From NCBI GenBank assembly GCA_001592145.1, contig BCWJ01000009.1, positions 1 through 64,000 on the forward strand: a stretch of 64,000 bases of DNA. The letters are read 5' to 3'. Of this stretch, positions 26,856 to 35,222 are shown piece after piece. Made by a program: the position numbers and the translations under genes. The number at the start of each line of letters is the position of its first letter. Position 1 is the first letter of the stretch. The notes beneath the pieces were generated by a model, which was given only the letters and a program-made list of their open reading frames with translations, did not search any database and was not told where the DNA came from. This DNA comes from Xylanimicrobium pachnodae JCM 13526 = NBRC 107786 (lineage in GTDB: Bacteria; Actinomycetota; Actinomycetes; Actinomycetales; Cellulomonadaceae).

Positions 26856-27230
26856 GAGGGGTCCTTCCCTGCAGTTCGATGGCACGCTGTACGCTGCGTG
26901 CACCGAACGTTCCGCATCCCGCTCGGCAGCGGCCGTGACACTGCCCGCTCAGGGCCTCGACGAGGAGGCATCCAGCGGGAAGGCGGCGGCTGACGGAGAC
27001 GAGGACGGCGGGCGAGGGCACACGCGAGCGCAAAGCGCAAGCGTAACCGACTTTGTCAAGTTCGTCCACCGCGCGGGCGCGCGGCGATGGACGCCTGGCT
27101 GAGCCGGTCAGGAAATCCGCCGGGGTCGCGGGACCCCGAGGACCGGTGAGTTTGCGAGGCGTTGTCTCGGTGGCCGCCATATGCCGCCCAAGAACAGCTG
27201 GTGCCTGGGGAGTATACGCCCCCAGACGAG
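26856..27230 (-). promoter_or_regulatory. rpoB leader and promoter region
   Basis: About 375 bases without a gene, between the rplL terminator and rpoB. Two minus-strand promoter cues are visible: a perfect -10 TATACT at 27216-27211 without a good -35, and a perfect -35 TTGACA at 27059-27054 whose downstream sequence (CTTGCGCTTTGCG) is a poor -10. Either would leave a leader of about 170-350 bases. A long untranslated leader would suit regulation of RNA polymerase synthesis, but this is inference. Confidence 0.45.
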
Positions 27231-27272
27231 GACGAGGCCCCGACCCCACCGAAGTGGGATCGGGGCCTCGTC
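27231..27272 (-). terminator. Terminator after rplL
   Basis: A 19-bp stem with a single mismatch (left arm gacgaggccccgaccccac) and a CGAA loop, 62 bases past the rplL stop. It separates the rplJ-rplL transcript from rpoB-rpoC, unlike the attenuated read-through arrangement of E. coli. Confidence 0.85.
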
Positions 27273-27333
27273 GACGAGTGGTGCTACGGCGTCGGCCGCG
27301 GCACGGTGCGAGGAGCGGCGCCAGCCGCTCGGC

Positions 27334-27720
27334 TCACTTGAGCTCGACGGAAGCGCCGGCGCCCTCGAGCTGCGCCTTGGCCTTCTCGGCCGCGTCCTTG
27401 TTGACGCCCTCGAGAACGGGCTTGGGGGCGCCGTCCACGAGGTCCTTGGCCTCCTTGAGGCCGAGCGACGTGAGCGCGCGCACCTCCTTGATGACCTGGA
27501 TCTTCTTGTCGCCGGCGGCGGTGAGGATGACGTCGAACTCGTCCTTCTCCTCAGCGGCCTCAGCGGCAGCGGCGCCCGGGGCGGCGGCGACGGCGACAGC
27601 GGCCGGAGCGGCGGCGGTGACGTCGAACGTCTCCTCGAAGACCTTCACGAAGTCCGACAGCTCGATCAGGGTCAGACCCTTGAACTGCTCGATGAGCTCC
27701 TCGGTGGTGAGCTTCGCCAT
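27334..27720 (-). CDS. rplL: 50S ribosomal protein L7/L12
   Basis: 128-aa stalk protein that recruits translation factors. The N-terminal dimerisation helices begin [20 protein letters not shown]. An Ala/Gly-rich hinge (about residues 37-57) follows, then the C-terminal domain with [20 protein letters not shown] and [17 protein letters not shown]. The ATG at 27720 matches the family start. Confidence 0.98.
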   Translation of the reverse strand: MAKLTTEELIEQFKGLTLIELSDFVKVFEETFDVTAAAPAAVAVAAAPGAAAAEAAEEKDEFDVILTAAGDKKIQVIKEVRALTSLGLKEAKDLVDGAPKPVLEGVNKDAAEKAKAQLEGAGASVELK

Positions 27721-27807
27721 GATGGCGTTCCTTCCGTTCAAAGCTTCTTGGCGAGACGCCGGTCAGAAGCGTGGGGGTGTGGGGATGCTGAACGATCCGC
27801 GAGCGGA

Positions 27808-28329
27808 TCAGGCAGCGGCTTCCTGCTTCTGACGCAGGGCGTCGATGACGCGTGCGACCTGGGCGGGCTTGGCGGTGAAGGCGTAGGCAGCCTGGCTGAT
27901 CTTGGCCTTCATCGCGCCGGCCGCCTTGGCCAGCAGCACCTCGCGGGACTCGAGGTCCGCGAGCTTGGTGATCTCTGCCGCGGTCAGGGCGCGCCCGTCG
28001 AGGACACCGCCCTTGATGACCAGAGCAGGGTTCGCCTTGGCGAAGTCACGCAGCGCCTTCGCGGACTCGACCGGGTCACCGGTCACGAACGCGATAGCGG
28101 ACGGCCCCTTGAGGTCGGCGTCGAAGCCTTCGACACCGGCATCCTTGGCCGCGATCTGGGTCAGCGTGTTCTTCACCACGGCGTAGGTTGCGTTGCCGCC
28201 GAGCGACCGCCGCAGCTCCTTGAGCTGCTTGACGGTGAGCCCGCGGTACTCGGTCAGCACGGCCGCGTTGGACTCGCGGAACTTGTCCGCGACCTCTGCG
28301 ACAGCGGCTGCCTTGTCCGGCCTCGCCAT
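27808..28329 (-). CDS. rplJ: 50S ribosomal protein L10
   Basis: 173-aa base of the L7/L12 stalk. It starts [20 protein letters not shown] and has [20 protein letters not shown] and [19 protein letters not shown], with the C-terminal helix that anchors L12 dimers ([18 protein letters not shown]). The start at 28329 follows a GGAAGGA ribosome-binding site. Confidence 0.98.
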   Translation of the reverse strand: MARPDKAAAVAEVADKFRESNAAVLTEYRGLTVKQLKELRRSLGGNATYAVVKNTLTQIAAKDAGVEGFDADLKGPSAIAFVTGDPVESAKALRDFAKANPALVIKGGVLDGRALTAAEITKLADLESREVLLAKAAGAMKAKISQAAYAFTAKPAQVARVIDALRQKQEAAA

Positions 28330-28429
28330 GGCAATCCTTCCGATGGTGGTCCCACCGGATCCCTGATGGCGAAGGCCTGGAGAACGAGGAGAGCCCCGGC
28401 GCAGGCGCGCACCGGGGCTCGAAGAGTCT
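28330..28429 (-). promoter_or_regulatory. rplJ leader, possible L10 autoregulatory RNA
   Basis: The 5' leader of rplJ contains a hairpin with arms gagccccgg (28391-28399) and ccggggctc (28412-28420), followed by a purine-rich stretch before the GGAAGGA site. L10-L12 binding to such leaders is established for several bacteria. The position and hairpin fit, but the specific L10 kink-turn was not proven by eye. Confidence 0.5.
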
Positions 28430-28542
28430 GGTGTCACCTGCGCAGGCCCCCGCTGCTCAGCGGGACTTCGGTCCCGGCGTCCCGCACGAGCACGCTCGCG
28501 ATGGGCAGCCGACGACGACCGGCGGTCTTGGGTTACCCGGAT

Positions 28543-28572
28543 ACGGTACACGACCGGGCCGCCTCTTCCCAA
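28543..28572 (-). promoter_or_regulatory. Predicted rplJ-rplL promoter
   Basis: On the minus strand TTGGGA (28572-28567), an 18-base spacer and TACCGT (28548-28543) form a good actinobacterial housekeeping promoter. It lies downstream of the rplA terminator and about 215 bases upstream of rplJ, giving a leader that includes the hairpin described above. Confidence 0.6.
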
Positions 28573-28640
28573 ACCGCAGGGAGCGGCACCGGTCACATCG
28601 CGCCCGGGCGAGCACGACGCCGTTCGGCGCGCGAACGCCA

Positions 28641-28676
28641 GGAGCCCGCCCGTCCTTTGCGGGACGGACGGGCTCC
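28641..28676 (-). terminator. Terminator after rplA
   Basis: A 15-bp stem (ggagcccgcccgtcc paired with ggacggacgggctcc, with one G-U pair in the RNA) and a 6-base loop, 17 bases past the rplA stop. It ends the rplK-rplA unit. Confidence 0.82.
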
Positions 28677-28693
28677 TCAGGAGTGGGCCGCGC

Positions 28694-29407
28694 TCAGGCG
28701 GTCTCCTCCGTGAGCTTCGTGGTGCGCGACGGATCCACCGGGACACCGGGGCCCATCGTGGTCGAGATCGTCGCCTTGGTCAGGTAACGACCCTTCGACG
28801 TCGACGGCTTGAGACGCAGCACCTCGTCGAGCGCGGCGGCGTAGTTCTCCACCAGCTGGGTGGCGTCGAACGAGACCTTGCCGATGATGAAGTGCAGGTT
28901 CGCGTGCTTGTCGACGCGGAACGCGATCTTGCCGCCCTTGATCTCGTTGACGGCCTTGGTGACGTCCATGGTCACGGTGCCCGTCTTCGGGTTCGGCATG
29001 AGGCCGCGCGGGCCCAGCACCTTACCGAGGCGACCGACCTTGCCCATGAGGTCCGGGGTGGACACGGCGACGTCGAAGTCGACGAAGCCGTCGGCCACGC
29101 GGGCGATGAGCTCGTCGCCACCGACGATGTCGGCGCCGGCGGCCTCGGCCTCGGCGGCCTTCGGGCCGTTCGCGAACACCAGGACGCGGGCCGTCTTGCC
29201 CGTGCCGTGGGGGAGGTTGACGGTGCCGCGCACCATCTGGTCCGCCTTGCGGGGGTCCACGCCGAGACGGAACGCGACCTCGACGGTGGCGTCGTACTTG
29301 GTGGTGGACGTGTCCTTGGCCAGGCGCACCGCGTCGAGCGGGGCGTAGAGCGCGTCGCGGTCGATCTTCTCCGCGGCGGCCAGGTAGGCCTTGCTGTGCT
29401 TTGCCAT
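28694..29407 (-). CDS. rplA: 50S ribosomal protein L1
   Basis: 237-aa L1-stalk protein controlling deacyl-tRNA release. It starts [20 protein letters not shown] and has [20 protein letters not shown] and the [20 protein letters not shown] signature. The ATG at 29407 was chosen on homology and a good ribosome-binding site (GGAG). Confidence 0.98.
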   Translation of the reverse strand: MAKHSKAYLAAAEKIDRDALYAPLDAVRLAKDTSTTKYDATVEVAFRLGVDPRKADQMVRGTVNLPHGTGKTARVLVFANGPKAAEAEAAGADIVGGDELIARVADGFVDFDVAVSTPDLMGKVGRLGKVLGPRGLMPNPKTGTVTMDVTKAVNEIKGGKIAFRVDKHANLHFIIGKVSFDATQLVENYAAALDEVLRLKPSTSKGRYLTKATISTTMGPGVPVDPSRTTKLTEETA

Positions 29408-29474
29408 GGTGGCTTCTCCTTGATGTGGTCGTAGCGGGCCGGACGGCCCTGCCACTGGTGTTCCGACCGCGAGG

Positions 29475-29906
29475 TCAGAGCTGGGTGGTGATGCCCATCG
29501 AACGCGCCGTGCCGGCGACGATCTTCATCGCGGCGTCGATGTCGTTCGCGTTGAGGTCCTCGAGCTTGGTCTGCGCGATCTCGCGGACCTGGTCCGCGGT
29601 GAGCGAGGCGACCTTGACCGTGTGCGGCGTGGCGGAGCCCTTGGCGACGCCCGCGGCCTTCTTGATCAGCTCGGCGGCCGGCGGCGTCTTCGTGATGAAG
29701 GTGAACGAGCGGTCCTCGTACACCGTGATCTCGACGGGCACCACGTTGCCGCGCTGCGACTCGGTGGCCGCGTTGTACGCCTTGCAGAACTCCATGATGT
29801 TCACGCCGTGCTGACCGAGCGCGGGGCCGATCGGCGGCGCGGGCGTCGCGGCGCCGGCCTTGATCTGGAGCTTGATCAGGCCGGAGACCTTCTTCTTGGG
29901 AGGCAT
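29475..29906 (-). CDS. rplK: 50S ribosomal protein L11
   Basis: 143-aa GTPase-centre protein, needed for RelA activation in stringent response. It starts [20 protein letters not shown] and has the proline-rich [19 protein letters not shown] motif and C-terminal [20 protein letters not shown]. It follows nusG after a hairpin, so it probably has its own promoter in the 100-base gap. Confidence 0.98.
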   Translation of the reverse strand: MPPKKKVSGLIKLQIKAGAATPAPPIGPALGQHGVNIMEFCKAYNAATESQRGNVVPVEITVYEDRSFTFITKTPPAAELIKKAAGVAKGSATPHTVKVASLTADQVREIAQTKLEDLNANDIDAAMKIVAGTARSMGITTQL

Positions 29907-29968
29907 GAGCCGTCCCCTTTCCTGTTCGTGGTCCGACGCCCTGGGCGATGAACCGGTTGCATGCCAAC

Positions 29969-29991
29969 GCCCGCGGAAGGAACCCGCGGGC
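29969..29991 (-). terminator. Hairpin after nusG
   Basis: A perfect 8-bp stem (gcccgcgg / ccgcgggc) with a 7-base loop, 18 bases past the nusG stop and about 60 bases before rplK. It is short but in the right place to end the secE-nusG transcript. Confidence 0.6.
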
Positions 29992-30009
29992 AGGTGGCGC
30001 CGTCGGACG

Positions 30010-30825
30010 TCAGATCTTGGCGACCTGGCTGAACGACAGCTCGACCGAGGTTTCCCGGCCGAAGATGGAGACGAGGACCTTGAGCTTCTGCGCCTCGGCG
30101 TTGATCTCGGAGATCGTGGCGGGCAGCGTGTCGAACGGGCCCTCCGTGACGGTGACCGACTCGCCCACCTCGAAGTCGACGACGACGTTGGCGGCCTTGG
30201 CCTTCGCGGCCGCGGGCTTGCCGGCGGCCGCGGGCGCCTCGAGCATCGTCGGGGCGAGCATCGAGAACACCTCGTCGAGCGTCAGCGGCACCGGCTGGTG
30301 GGTGTGACCCACGAAGCCCGTGACGCCCGGGGTGTGGCGCACGGCGCCCCACGACTCGTCGGTGAGGTCCATGCGCACCAGGACGTAACCGGGGATGCGG
30401 ACGCGGCGGACGATCTTCTTCTGCGCGTTCTTGATCTCGGTCACCTCCTCCATGGGGACCTCGATCTGGAAGATGTAGTCCTCCATGTTCAGGCTCTGGA
30501 TGCGGTTCTCCAGGTTGGCCTTCACACGGTTCTCGTAGCCCGCGTACGAGTGGATGACGTACCAGTCACCGAGCTGCGAGCGCAGCGTGCGCTTGAACTC
30601 CTCGGCCGGGTCGACCTCGGCCTCGCCGTCCGCAGCCTCCTCGTCGGCAGCCTCGTCGTCCGAGGCGCCGTCGTCGTCCGCCGGGGCGTCGTCGTCGGCG
30701 ACGACGCCGTCAGCAACGACATCCTCCGCCGGGACGTCCTGCGCCGGGGCGTCCGCGGGCGCACCGAAGTCGGCGTCTGCCGGGACGGCGTCGACGCTCT
30801 CCTGGTCCAGAGGCTCCTGAGACAC
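30010..30825 (-). CDS. nusG: Transcription termination/antitermination factor NusG
   Basis: RNA polymerase-associated factor linking transcription with Rho or the ribosome. 271 aa, long because of an N-terminal acidic Ala/Asp/Glu-rich extension of about 80 residues before the NGN domain ([20 protein letters not shown]). An Ala/Lys-rich linker separates NGN from the KOW domain ([14 protein letters not shown] to the C-terminus). Such acidic extensions are usual in actinobacterial NusG. GTG start at 30825, 46 bases after secE. Confidence 0.97.
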   Translation of the reverse strand: MSQEPLDQESVDAVPADADFGAPADAPAQDVPAEDVVADGVVADDDAPADDDGASDDEAADEEAADGEAEVDPAEEFKRTLRSQLGDWYVIHSYAGYENRVKANLENRIQSLNMEDYIFQIEVPMEEVTEIKNAQKKIVRRVRIPGYVLVRMDLTDESWGAVRHTPGVTGFVGHTHQPVPLTLDEVFSMLAPTMLEAPAAAGKPAAAKAKAANVVVDFEVGESVTVTEGPFDTLPATISEINAEAQKLKVLVSIFGRETSVELSFSQVAKI

Positions 30826-30871
30826 GAACGAACCTGCTTTCGACTAGCGGTGGGTGGTGCGAGGACCGGTC

Positions 30872-31126
30872 TCAGCCCAGCAGGGCGAAGACGCCGAGCC
30901 CGATGAGATAGTCCAGCACCCCGACGAATGCCATGACGATGGCGACGAAGACGAGCACGACGCCCGTGTAGGTCAGGAGCTCCTGGCGCGTCGGCGAGAC
31001 GACCTTCTTGAGCTCGGCGATCACCTGGCGTACGAACAGCGCGATGCGGGCGAAGAGACCCTTGCGGTCGGTGTTCTTGCGCGCGGACGCGCTACCGGCC
31101 TGCGCGGCTCCGGTCGACTCGGTCAC
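30872..31126 (-). CDS. secE: Preprotein translocase subunit SecE
   Basis: 84-aa single-spanning SecE. A polar N-terminus (NTDRKGLFARIALFVRQVIA) is followed by the conserved ELKKVVSPTRQELLTYTGVV amphipathic segment and one C-terminal membrane helix. GTG start at 31126. It partners with SecY encoded at 743-2041 and lies between tRNA-Trp and nusG, a conserved bacterial order. Confidence 0.95.
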   Translation of the reverse strand: MTESTGAAQAGSASARKNTDRKGLFARIALFVRQVIAELKKVVSPTRQELLTYTGVVLVFVAIVMAFVGVLDYLIGLGVFALLG

Positions 31127-31217
31127 TGGCCCAACCTCGAACTTCCGTCGGCGCCCGGATCGCCTGCCGGCGACGCCGAGCGGCACTGACACCTTGACGT
31201 ACGGGGTCGGATGACCC

Positions 31218-31293
31218 TGGCAGGGTAGACAGGGCTCGAACCTGCAACCTGCGGTTTTGGAGACCGCTGCGCTACCAATTGCGCCACTACCCT
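31218..31293 (-). tRNA. trpT: tRNA-Trp (CCA anticodon)
   Basis: Complete cloverleaf on the minus strand with acceptor AGGGTAG/CTACCCT, D-arm GGCGCAATTGGTAGCGC, anticodon stem-loop GCGGTCTCCAAAACCGC with anticodon CCA, and TTCGAGC in the T loop. The 3' CCA is encoded. It is directly upstream of secE, as in many actinobacteria. Confidence 0.97.
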
Positions 31294-31365
31294 TCGTGTT
31301 CGGCACCACTGCTGCACATGCCCCAGGGCGTGATGCACCGCGTGGTCGCCAACCACCGAGGGACC

Positions 31366-31395
31366 ACTGTACTGGAACCCGGGAGCTGGGTCGAA
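31366..31395 (-). promoter_or_regulatory. Candidate tRNA-Trp/secE-nusG promoter
   Basis: On the minus strand TTCGAC (31395-31390), an 18-base spacer and TACAGT (31371-31366) lie about 70 bases upstream of the tRNA-Trp 5' end. The -10 is good, the -35 weak. The rest of 31294-31480 holds nothing else recognisable. Confidence 0.45.
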
Positions 31396-31480
31396 CCACT
31401 TCCTCGTCCACCGGTCGGTGGACGCCAGATCCCACCGGCGGGTCGTCCCGCGAGCCGAGCCCGGGCGCGAGGCTCATGGC

Positions 31481-31567
31481 ATGACAACGACCACCCTCTC
31501 CCCCGGCTCCGCGTCGCGCACCCGCACCGGGCCGGCGGTCCGCATCCGCGGCCTGCGCAAGCGGTGG
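31481..31567 (+). pseudogene. 5' remnant of an ABC-transporter ATPase gene
   Basis: An ATG followed by MTTTTLSPGSASRTRTGPAV and then RIRGLRKRW resembles the first 29 residues of an ABC ATPase, whose A-loop region normally continues with an aromatic residue and the Walker A motif. Here the resemblance stops at Trp29 and the frame closes at 31630 with unrelated sequence. Only the start of the gene remains, joined to the tail of a LuxR-type gene in another frame. Too short for a firm family call. Confidence 0.5.
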
Positions 31568-31572
31568 GCATG

Positions 31573-31722
31573 CTGGCGTTCGAGCCGGACCTGGTCGGTG
31601 CGCGCCTGGTCATCGCGGAGGCGACCGTGAAGACGCACCTGCTGCGCGCGTTCGCGAAGCTGGGGGTGGACGACCGCACGGCGGCAGTGACTCAGGCGCG
31701 GCGGCGCGGGTGGCTGCCGTGA
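31573..31722 (+). pseudogene. 3' remnant of a LuxR-family response regulator
   Basis: The last 49 codons before the TGA at 31720 encode LVGARLVIAEATVKTHLLRA then FAKLGVDDRTAAVTQARRRG. This is the recognition-helix half of a LuxR/NarL DNA-binding domain, with the family's EATVKTH core and C-terminal tail. The receiver domain and the first part of the HTH are missing. The sequence immediately upstream belongs to the ABC ATPase fragment, so this is probably a deletion junction. 45 bases downstream begins the adenosine-deaminase-family gene. Confidence 0.6.
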
Positions 31723-31767
31723 CCGCCAGGCCCGGTGCGGCGGGCAGCAGGCTGGCAGACTCTGCGG

Positions 31768-32826
31768 ATGCGTGATCTTGCCCGGTTGCCGAAGGCGCAC
31801 CTGCACCTGCACTTCACGGGGTCGCTGAGCGTGGACTCCTTGCGGGACCTGGCGCAGGCGCGCGGGGTGCGGGTGCCGGCGTCGCTGCTGGACGGCGACC
31901 CGCTGCGCGTGCCGGCCACCCAGCGCGGCTGGTTCCGGTTCCAGCGGTTGTACGACGCCGCCCGGGCGTGCGTGCGCTCCGAGGCGGACATGCGGCGCAT
32001 CGTGGACGAGGCCGCGGCGGCCGACGCCGCGGAGGGGTCGGTGCGTCTGGAGCTGCAGGTCGATCCGACGTCGTACGCGCCGTTCGTGGGCGGGATCACC
32101 CCGGCGGTGGAGATCGTGCTCGACGCCGCGAAGGCCGCGAGCGCCGCGCACGGGATCGAGGTGGCGATCGTCGTCGCGGCCTCCCGGATCCGTCACCCGC
32201 TCGACGCGCGGACGCTGGCCCGTCTGGCCGCCCGGTACGCGGGGGAGGGTCCGGGCGAGGTGGTGGGCTTCGGGCTGAGCAACGACGAGAGGTCGGGGCG
32301 CACCGACGCGTTCCGTGCCGCGTTCCGCATCGCGCGTGACGCCGGGCTGGCGGCGGTGCCGCACGGCGGGGAGCTGCTGGGTCCCGACCACGTCTCGGTG
32401 GTGCTCGACGAGCTGCGCCCCGACCGGATCGGGCACGGGGTGCGGGCGAGCGAGGACCCGGCGGTGCTCGACGCGGTGGTGGCCGGCGGGGTCGCCCTCG
32501 AGGTGTGCCCGGCGTCGAACGTGGGGCTGGGTGTGTACCCGGAGGTCGCGGCTGTGCCGTTGCGTGCGCTCGTGGATGCCGGGGCGACGGTGGCCCTGGG
32601 TGCGGACGACCCGCTGCTGTTCGGGTCGCGCCTGGTGGACCAGTACGAGGCGGCGCGCACCGTGCACGGGTTCGACGACGCCGCGCTGGCCGACCTGGCG
32701 CGGTCCTCGATCCGGGCGTCGCGCGCGTCGGCCACCAGCAAGGCGGCGATGCTCGCCGCGGTGGACGCCTGGCTGGCGCCGCCCCGGCCCCAACCTTTCG
32801 CAGGCGCCGGACGTGAAGGGTTGTAG
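31768..32826 (+). CDS. Adenosine/adenine deaminase family protein
   Basis: Metal-dependent purine deaminase of the amidohydrolase superfamily, predicted to hydrolyse adenosine or a related aminopurine. 352 aa. The N-terminal zinc pair is in KAHLHLHFTGS (His13/His15), where classical ADA has HxHLDG. HGGE supplies the catalytic Glu (HAGE in ADA), RIGHGV the next conserved His, and GADDPLLF the metal-binding Asp pair. It is on the shorter side and the HFTGS and GADDP variants differ from textbook ADA, so adenine or another aminopurine is possible. The ATG at 31768 is chosen because homology starts there; an ATG-less extension upstream is not protein-like. Confidence 0.85.
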   Translation: MRDLARLPKAHLHLHFTGSLSVDSLRDLAQARGVRVPASLLDGDPLRVPATQRGWFRFQRLYDAARACVRSEADMRRIVDEAAAADAAEGSVRLELQVDPTSYAPFVGGITPAVEIVLDAAKAASAAHGIEVAIVVAASRIRHPLDARTLARLAARYAGEGPGEVVGFGLSNDERSGRTDAFRAAFRIARDAGLAAVPHGGELLGPDHVSVVLDELRPDRIGHGVRASEDPAVLDAVVAGGVALEVCPASNVGLGVYPEVAAVPLRALVDAGATVALGADDPLLFGSRLVDQYEAARTVHGFDDAALADLARSSIRASRASATSKAAMLAAVDAWLAPPRPQPFAGAGREGL

Positions 32827-33006
32827 GAGCCGGCACGATCCGGCCCTGCCGACACGGCGGTGTGCGCAGCGCGACGGTGAGATCACGACTGCGTGACGAT
32901 CGACCGCCCTGACGCGCGGGGGCCGGGGCGCGGCGGGAGACTGGCGCGTCGGGCGTGTTCGTACTCGGGCGTGTCGGCGGCGGCGGATACGTGAAGGGCG
33001 ACGGTC
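32827..33006. other. Intergenic region before the L,D-transpeptidase gene
   Basis: 180 bases, very GC-rich, with a good ribosome-binding site (GAAGGG) immediately upstream of the ATG at 33007. No clear promoter hexamers or strong hairpin were recognised. Confidence 0.5.
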
Positions 33007-33948
33007 ATGAGAAACCTGGTGGACGGCGGGCGGCAGCAGCCCGCGGCGGTGAGCCGTGCACGGCGCCTGGTCGCACCCCTGCTGGCGGTGAGCCTGACGA
33101 CCCTGAGCCTCGCGGGGTGCGCGTGGCCCTCATCGCAGGCACCGGGCGCCGCGCCTGCACCGACGACGACGTCGCCCAGCACGCGGGACACCGCGAGCGC
33201 CACCCCATCACCGTCAGCCACGCCGTCACCCACACCGACGCCGACGCCGTCCGCCACCGCGCCCGAGGACCCGGCCCCCTCCCCCACCCCGACCGCCACC
33301 GAGGAGCCGGCGCCACCCACACCGACACCGGAGGAGCCCGCCGCCCCCGAGTACCTGCAGCGCGGCTCGACGGGCCCGGAGGTGCAGGCTCTCCAGCAGC
33401 GACTCATCGACCTGGGCTACTTCCTGCAGAGCGCCGACGGCGACTACGGCTTCGCCACGCAGCAGGCCGTGTGGGCGTTCCAGAAGGCGGCCGGCCTCGC
33501 CCGCGACGGCGTCATCGGCCCGAAGACGCAGGCCGCGCTCGACGCGGGGTACCGCCCGACGCCGCGGTCCTCGTCGGGCAAGGTCGTGGAGATCGATCTG
33601 GACCGGCAGATCGTCATGGCGGTCGAGGACGGCCACGTGGTGCGGACGATCAACACGGCCACCGGCACCGGGAAGACGTTCGAGGCGAAGGGCCACACCT
33701 ACCGGGCCACCACCCCGCGCGGCACGTTCCACGTGTACATGCAGGACGACGGCATGCACAGCTCCACCCTGGAGCTCGGTAACATGTGGCGGCCCAAGTA
33801 CTTCACGGGCGGCATCGCCATCCACGGCTCGACGTCGATCCCGACGCACCCGGCGTCGCACGGCTGCGTGCGCGTGTCCAACGCGGCGATCAACTGGCTG
33901 TGGGACACCTGGGGGCTGCCGATCGGCACCACGGTGCTCGTCTACTGA
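33007..33948 (+). CDS. L,D-transpeptidase lipoprotein with peptidoglycan-binding domain
   Basis: Predicted cell-wall cross-linking or lipoprotein-attaching enzyme outside the membrane. 313 aa. The N-terminal signal peptide ends in a lipobox LAGC (Cys38). A Pro/Thr/Ser-rich wall-spanning linker follows (about 45-112), then a peptidoglycan-binding fold (about 115-180, with GSTGPEVQALQQRLIDLGYF). The C-terminal YkuD domain (about 190-313) carries the catalytic signature HGSTSIPTHPASHGCVRV with the nucleophilic Cys. On the plus strand, ending six bases before the convergent murB. Confidence 0.94.
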   Translation: MRNLVDGGRQQPAAVSRARRLVAPLLAVSLTTLSLAGCAWPSSQAPGAAPAPTTTSPSTRDTASATPSPSATPSPTPTPTPSATAPEDPAPSPTPTATEEPAPPTPTPEEPAAPEYLQRGSTGPEVQALQQRLIDLGYFLQSADGDYGFATQQAVWAFQKAAGLARDGVIGPKTQAALDAGYRPTPRSSSGKVVEIDLDRQIVMAVEDGHVVRTINTATGTGKTFEAKGHTYRATTPRGTFHVYMQDDGMHSSTLELGNMWRPKYFTGGIAIHGSTSIPTHPASHGCVRVSNAAINWLWDTWGLPIGTTVLVY

Positions 33949-33954
33949 CGTCCC

Positions 33955-35127
33955 TCAGAGCGAGACGCCCACCAGCACCGGCTCGGGTTCGAGCGTGATG
34001 CCGTAGGCGTCCTGCACGCCGTCACGGATCACCCGGGCCAGCGCGACGACGTCGTCGGCGCTCGCCCCACCGCGGTTGGTCAGCGCGAGCGTGTGCTTGG
34101 TGGACAGCGTCGCCCGGCTGGCCGCACCCGCGAGGCCGAAGCCCTTGGCGAACCCGGCGTGGTCGATCAACCAGGCCGCACTGGTCTTGACGAGCGTCGG
34201 GTCGACCACGCCCAGGCTCGGCCCGGTGCTCGTCATCGGCATGGCGGTACGCACCGGGTACCGCGGCGCCTCGGCCGGCAGCAGGTGCGCCTGGTCGGCG
34301 GGGACCACCGGGTTGGTGAAGAACGACCCGGCCGAGAAGCGGTCCCGGTCCGCGCCCGGCGCCGCACCGAACCGCCCGTCAGCGAGCATGCCCTTGCCGG
34401 CACGCAGCTCGAGCACCGCCGCGCGCAGGTCTCCCTGCGGCGCGCGCTCCCCCACCTCGACGCCCAGACGCCGCGCGAGCTCGCCGTACCCGACCGGCGC
34501 AGACAGCGTGCCCAGCCGGAACTGGAACGTCACCGCGAGCACCACGTAACGGGGGGTGGGGAACCACGGCGCCCGCGGGTCGTCCGCCGTCGGCGCGCCC
34601 CGCATCGACTCCTTGAGCACCGACGTGCGGTAGCCGAGCGCCAGCTCCCCCACCGCGAACGTGCGTACCCGGCCGCGCAGCCGGTCCCAGGTGCGCACCG
34701 TGGACAGCGCGCCCGCCACCTCCTGCCCGTACGCGCCGATGTTCTGCACGGGCGCCGCACCCACCGTGCCCGGGATCCCGGACAGCGACTCGATGCCCAC
34801 CCACCCGTTCTCGACCGCGGCCACCACCAGGTCGTCCCAGTCCTGGCCACCGACGGCGGTCACGCTCGCGCCGCCGCACGCGTCCTGCGACTCCCGCTCG
34901 AACCCCGTACGCGCATCGCGGACGACGACGCCGCCGAACCCCTCGTCAGCCACCAGCAGGTTGGACCCGCCGCCCACCACGAGCAGGGGCTCCCCCGCGT
35001 CGTCGGCCGCCCGGATCGTGTCGATCAGCTCGGCCTCCGTGGTGGCCTCCACGTACGCGTCGGCGGGGCCACCCACCCGCAGCGTGGTCAGCTCGGCCAG
35101 GGACGGGGCGGCGGTGGAGAGGCTCAC
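33955..35127 (-). CDS. murB: UDP-N-acetylmuramate dehydrogenase
   Basis: FAD-dependent reductase converting UDP-GlcNAc-enolpyruvate to UDP-MurNAc in peptidoglycan precursor synthesis. 390 aa. The FAD domain has TTLRVGGPADAYVEATTEAE and LLVVGGGSNLLVADEGF, then IESLSGIPGTVGAAPVQNIG with the tyrosine of the type I enzyme nearby. SAGSFFTNPVV contains the catalytic serine, and AAWLIDHAGFAKGFGLAGA is near the end. GTG start; divergent from the LacI gene 95 bases away. Confidence 0.97.
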   Translation of the reverse strand: MSLSTAAPSLAELTTLRVGGPADAYVEATTEAELIDTIRAADDAGEPLLVVGGGSNLLVADEGFGGVVVRDARTGFERESQDACGGASVTAVGGQDWDDLVVAAVENGWVGIESLSGIPGTVGAAPVQNIGAYGQEVAGALSTVRTWDRLRGRVRTFAVGELALGYRTSVLKESMRGAPTADDPRAPWFPTPRYVVLAVTFQFRLGTLSAPVGYGELARRLGVEVGERAPQGDLRAAVLELRAGKGMLADGRFGAAPGADRDRFSAGSFFTNPVVPADQAHLLPAEAPRYPVRTAMPMTSTGPSLGVVDPTLVKTSAAWLIDHAGFAKGFGLAGAASRATLSTKHTLALTNRGGASADDVVALARVIRDGVQDAYGITLEPEPVLVGVSL

Positions 35128-35222
35128 GCGGCCAGCCTAACCAGCCGCAGGCGGGCGGACCCCGGGTAGGCTCACGCGGGACCCTCACCGGCCCGCGCCG
35201 TCCCCGACCCAGGAGCACAGAG

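Noticed and set aside
32790-32822. Inverted repeat aacctt...aagggtt at the end of the deaminase-family gene as a terminator
   Set aside because: Only six or seven pairs with a bulge, lying inside the coding sequence; too weak to report.
31474-32886. A 470-aa minus-strand frame opposite the adenosine-deaminase-family gene
   Set aside because: Arg/Gly/His-rich translation without motifs, whereas the plus strand encodes a full set of deaminase metal-binding motifs.
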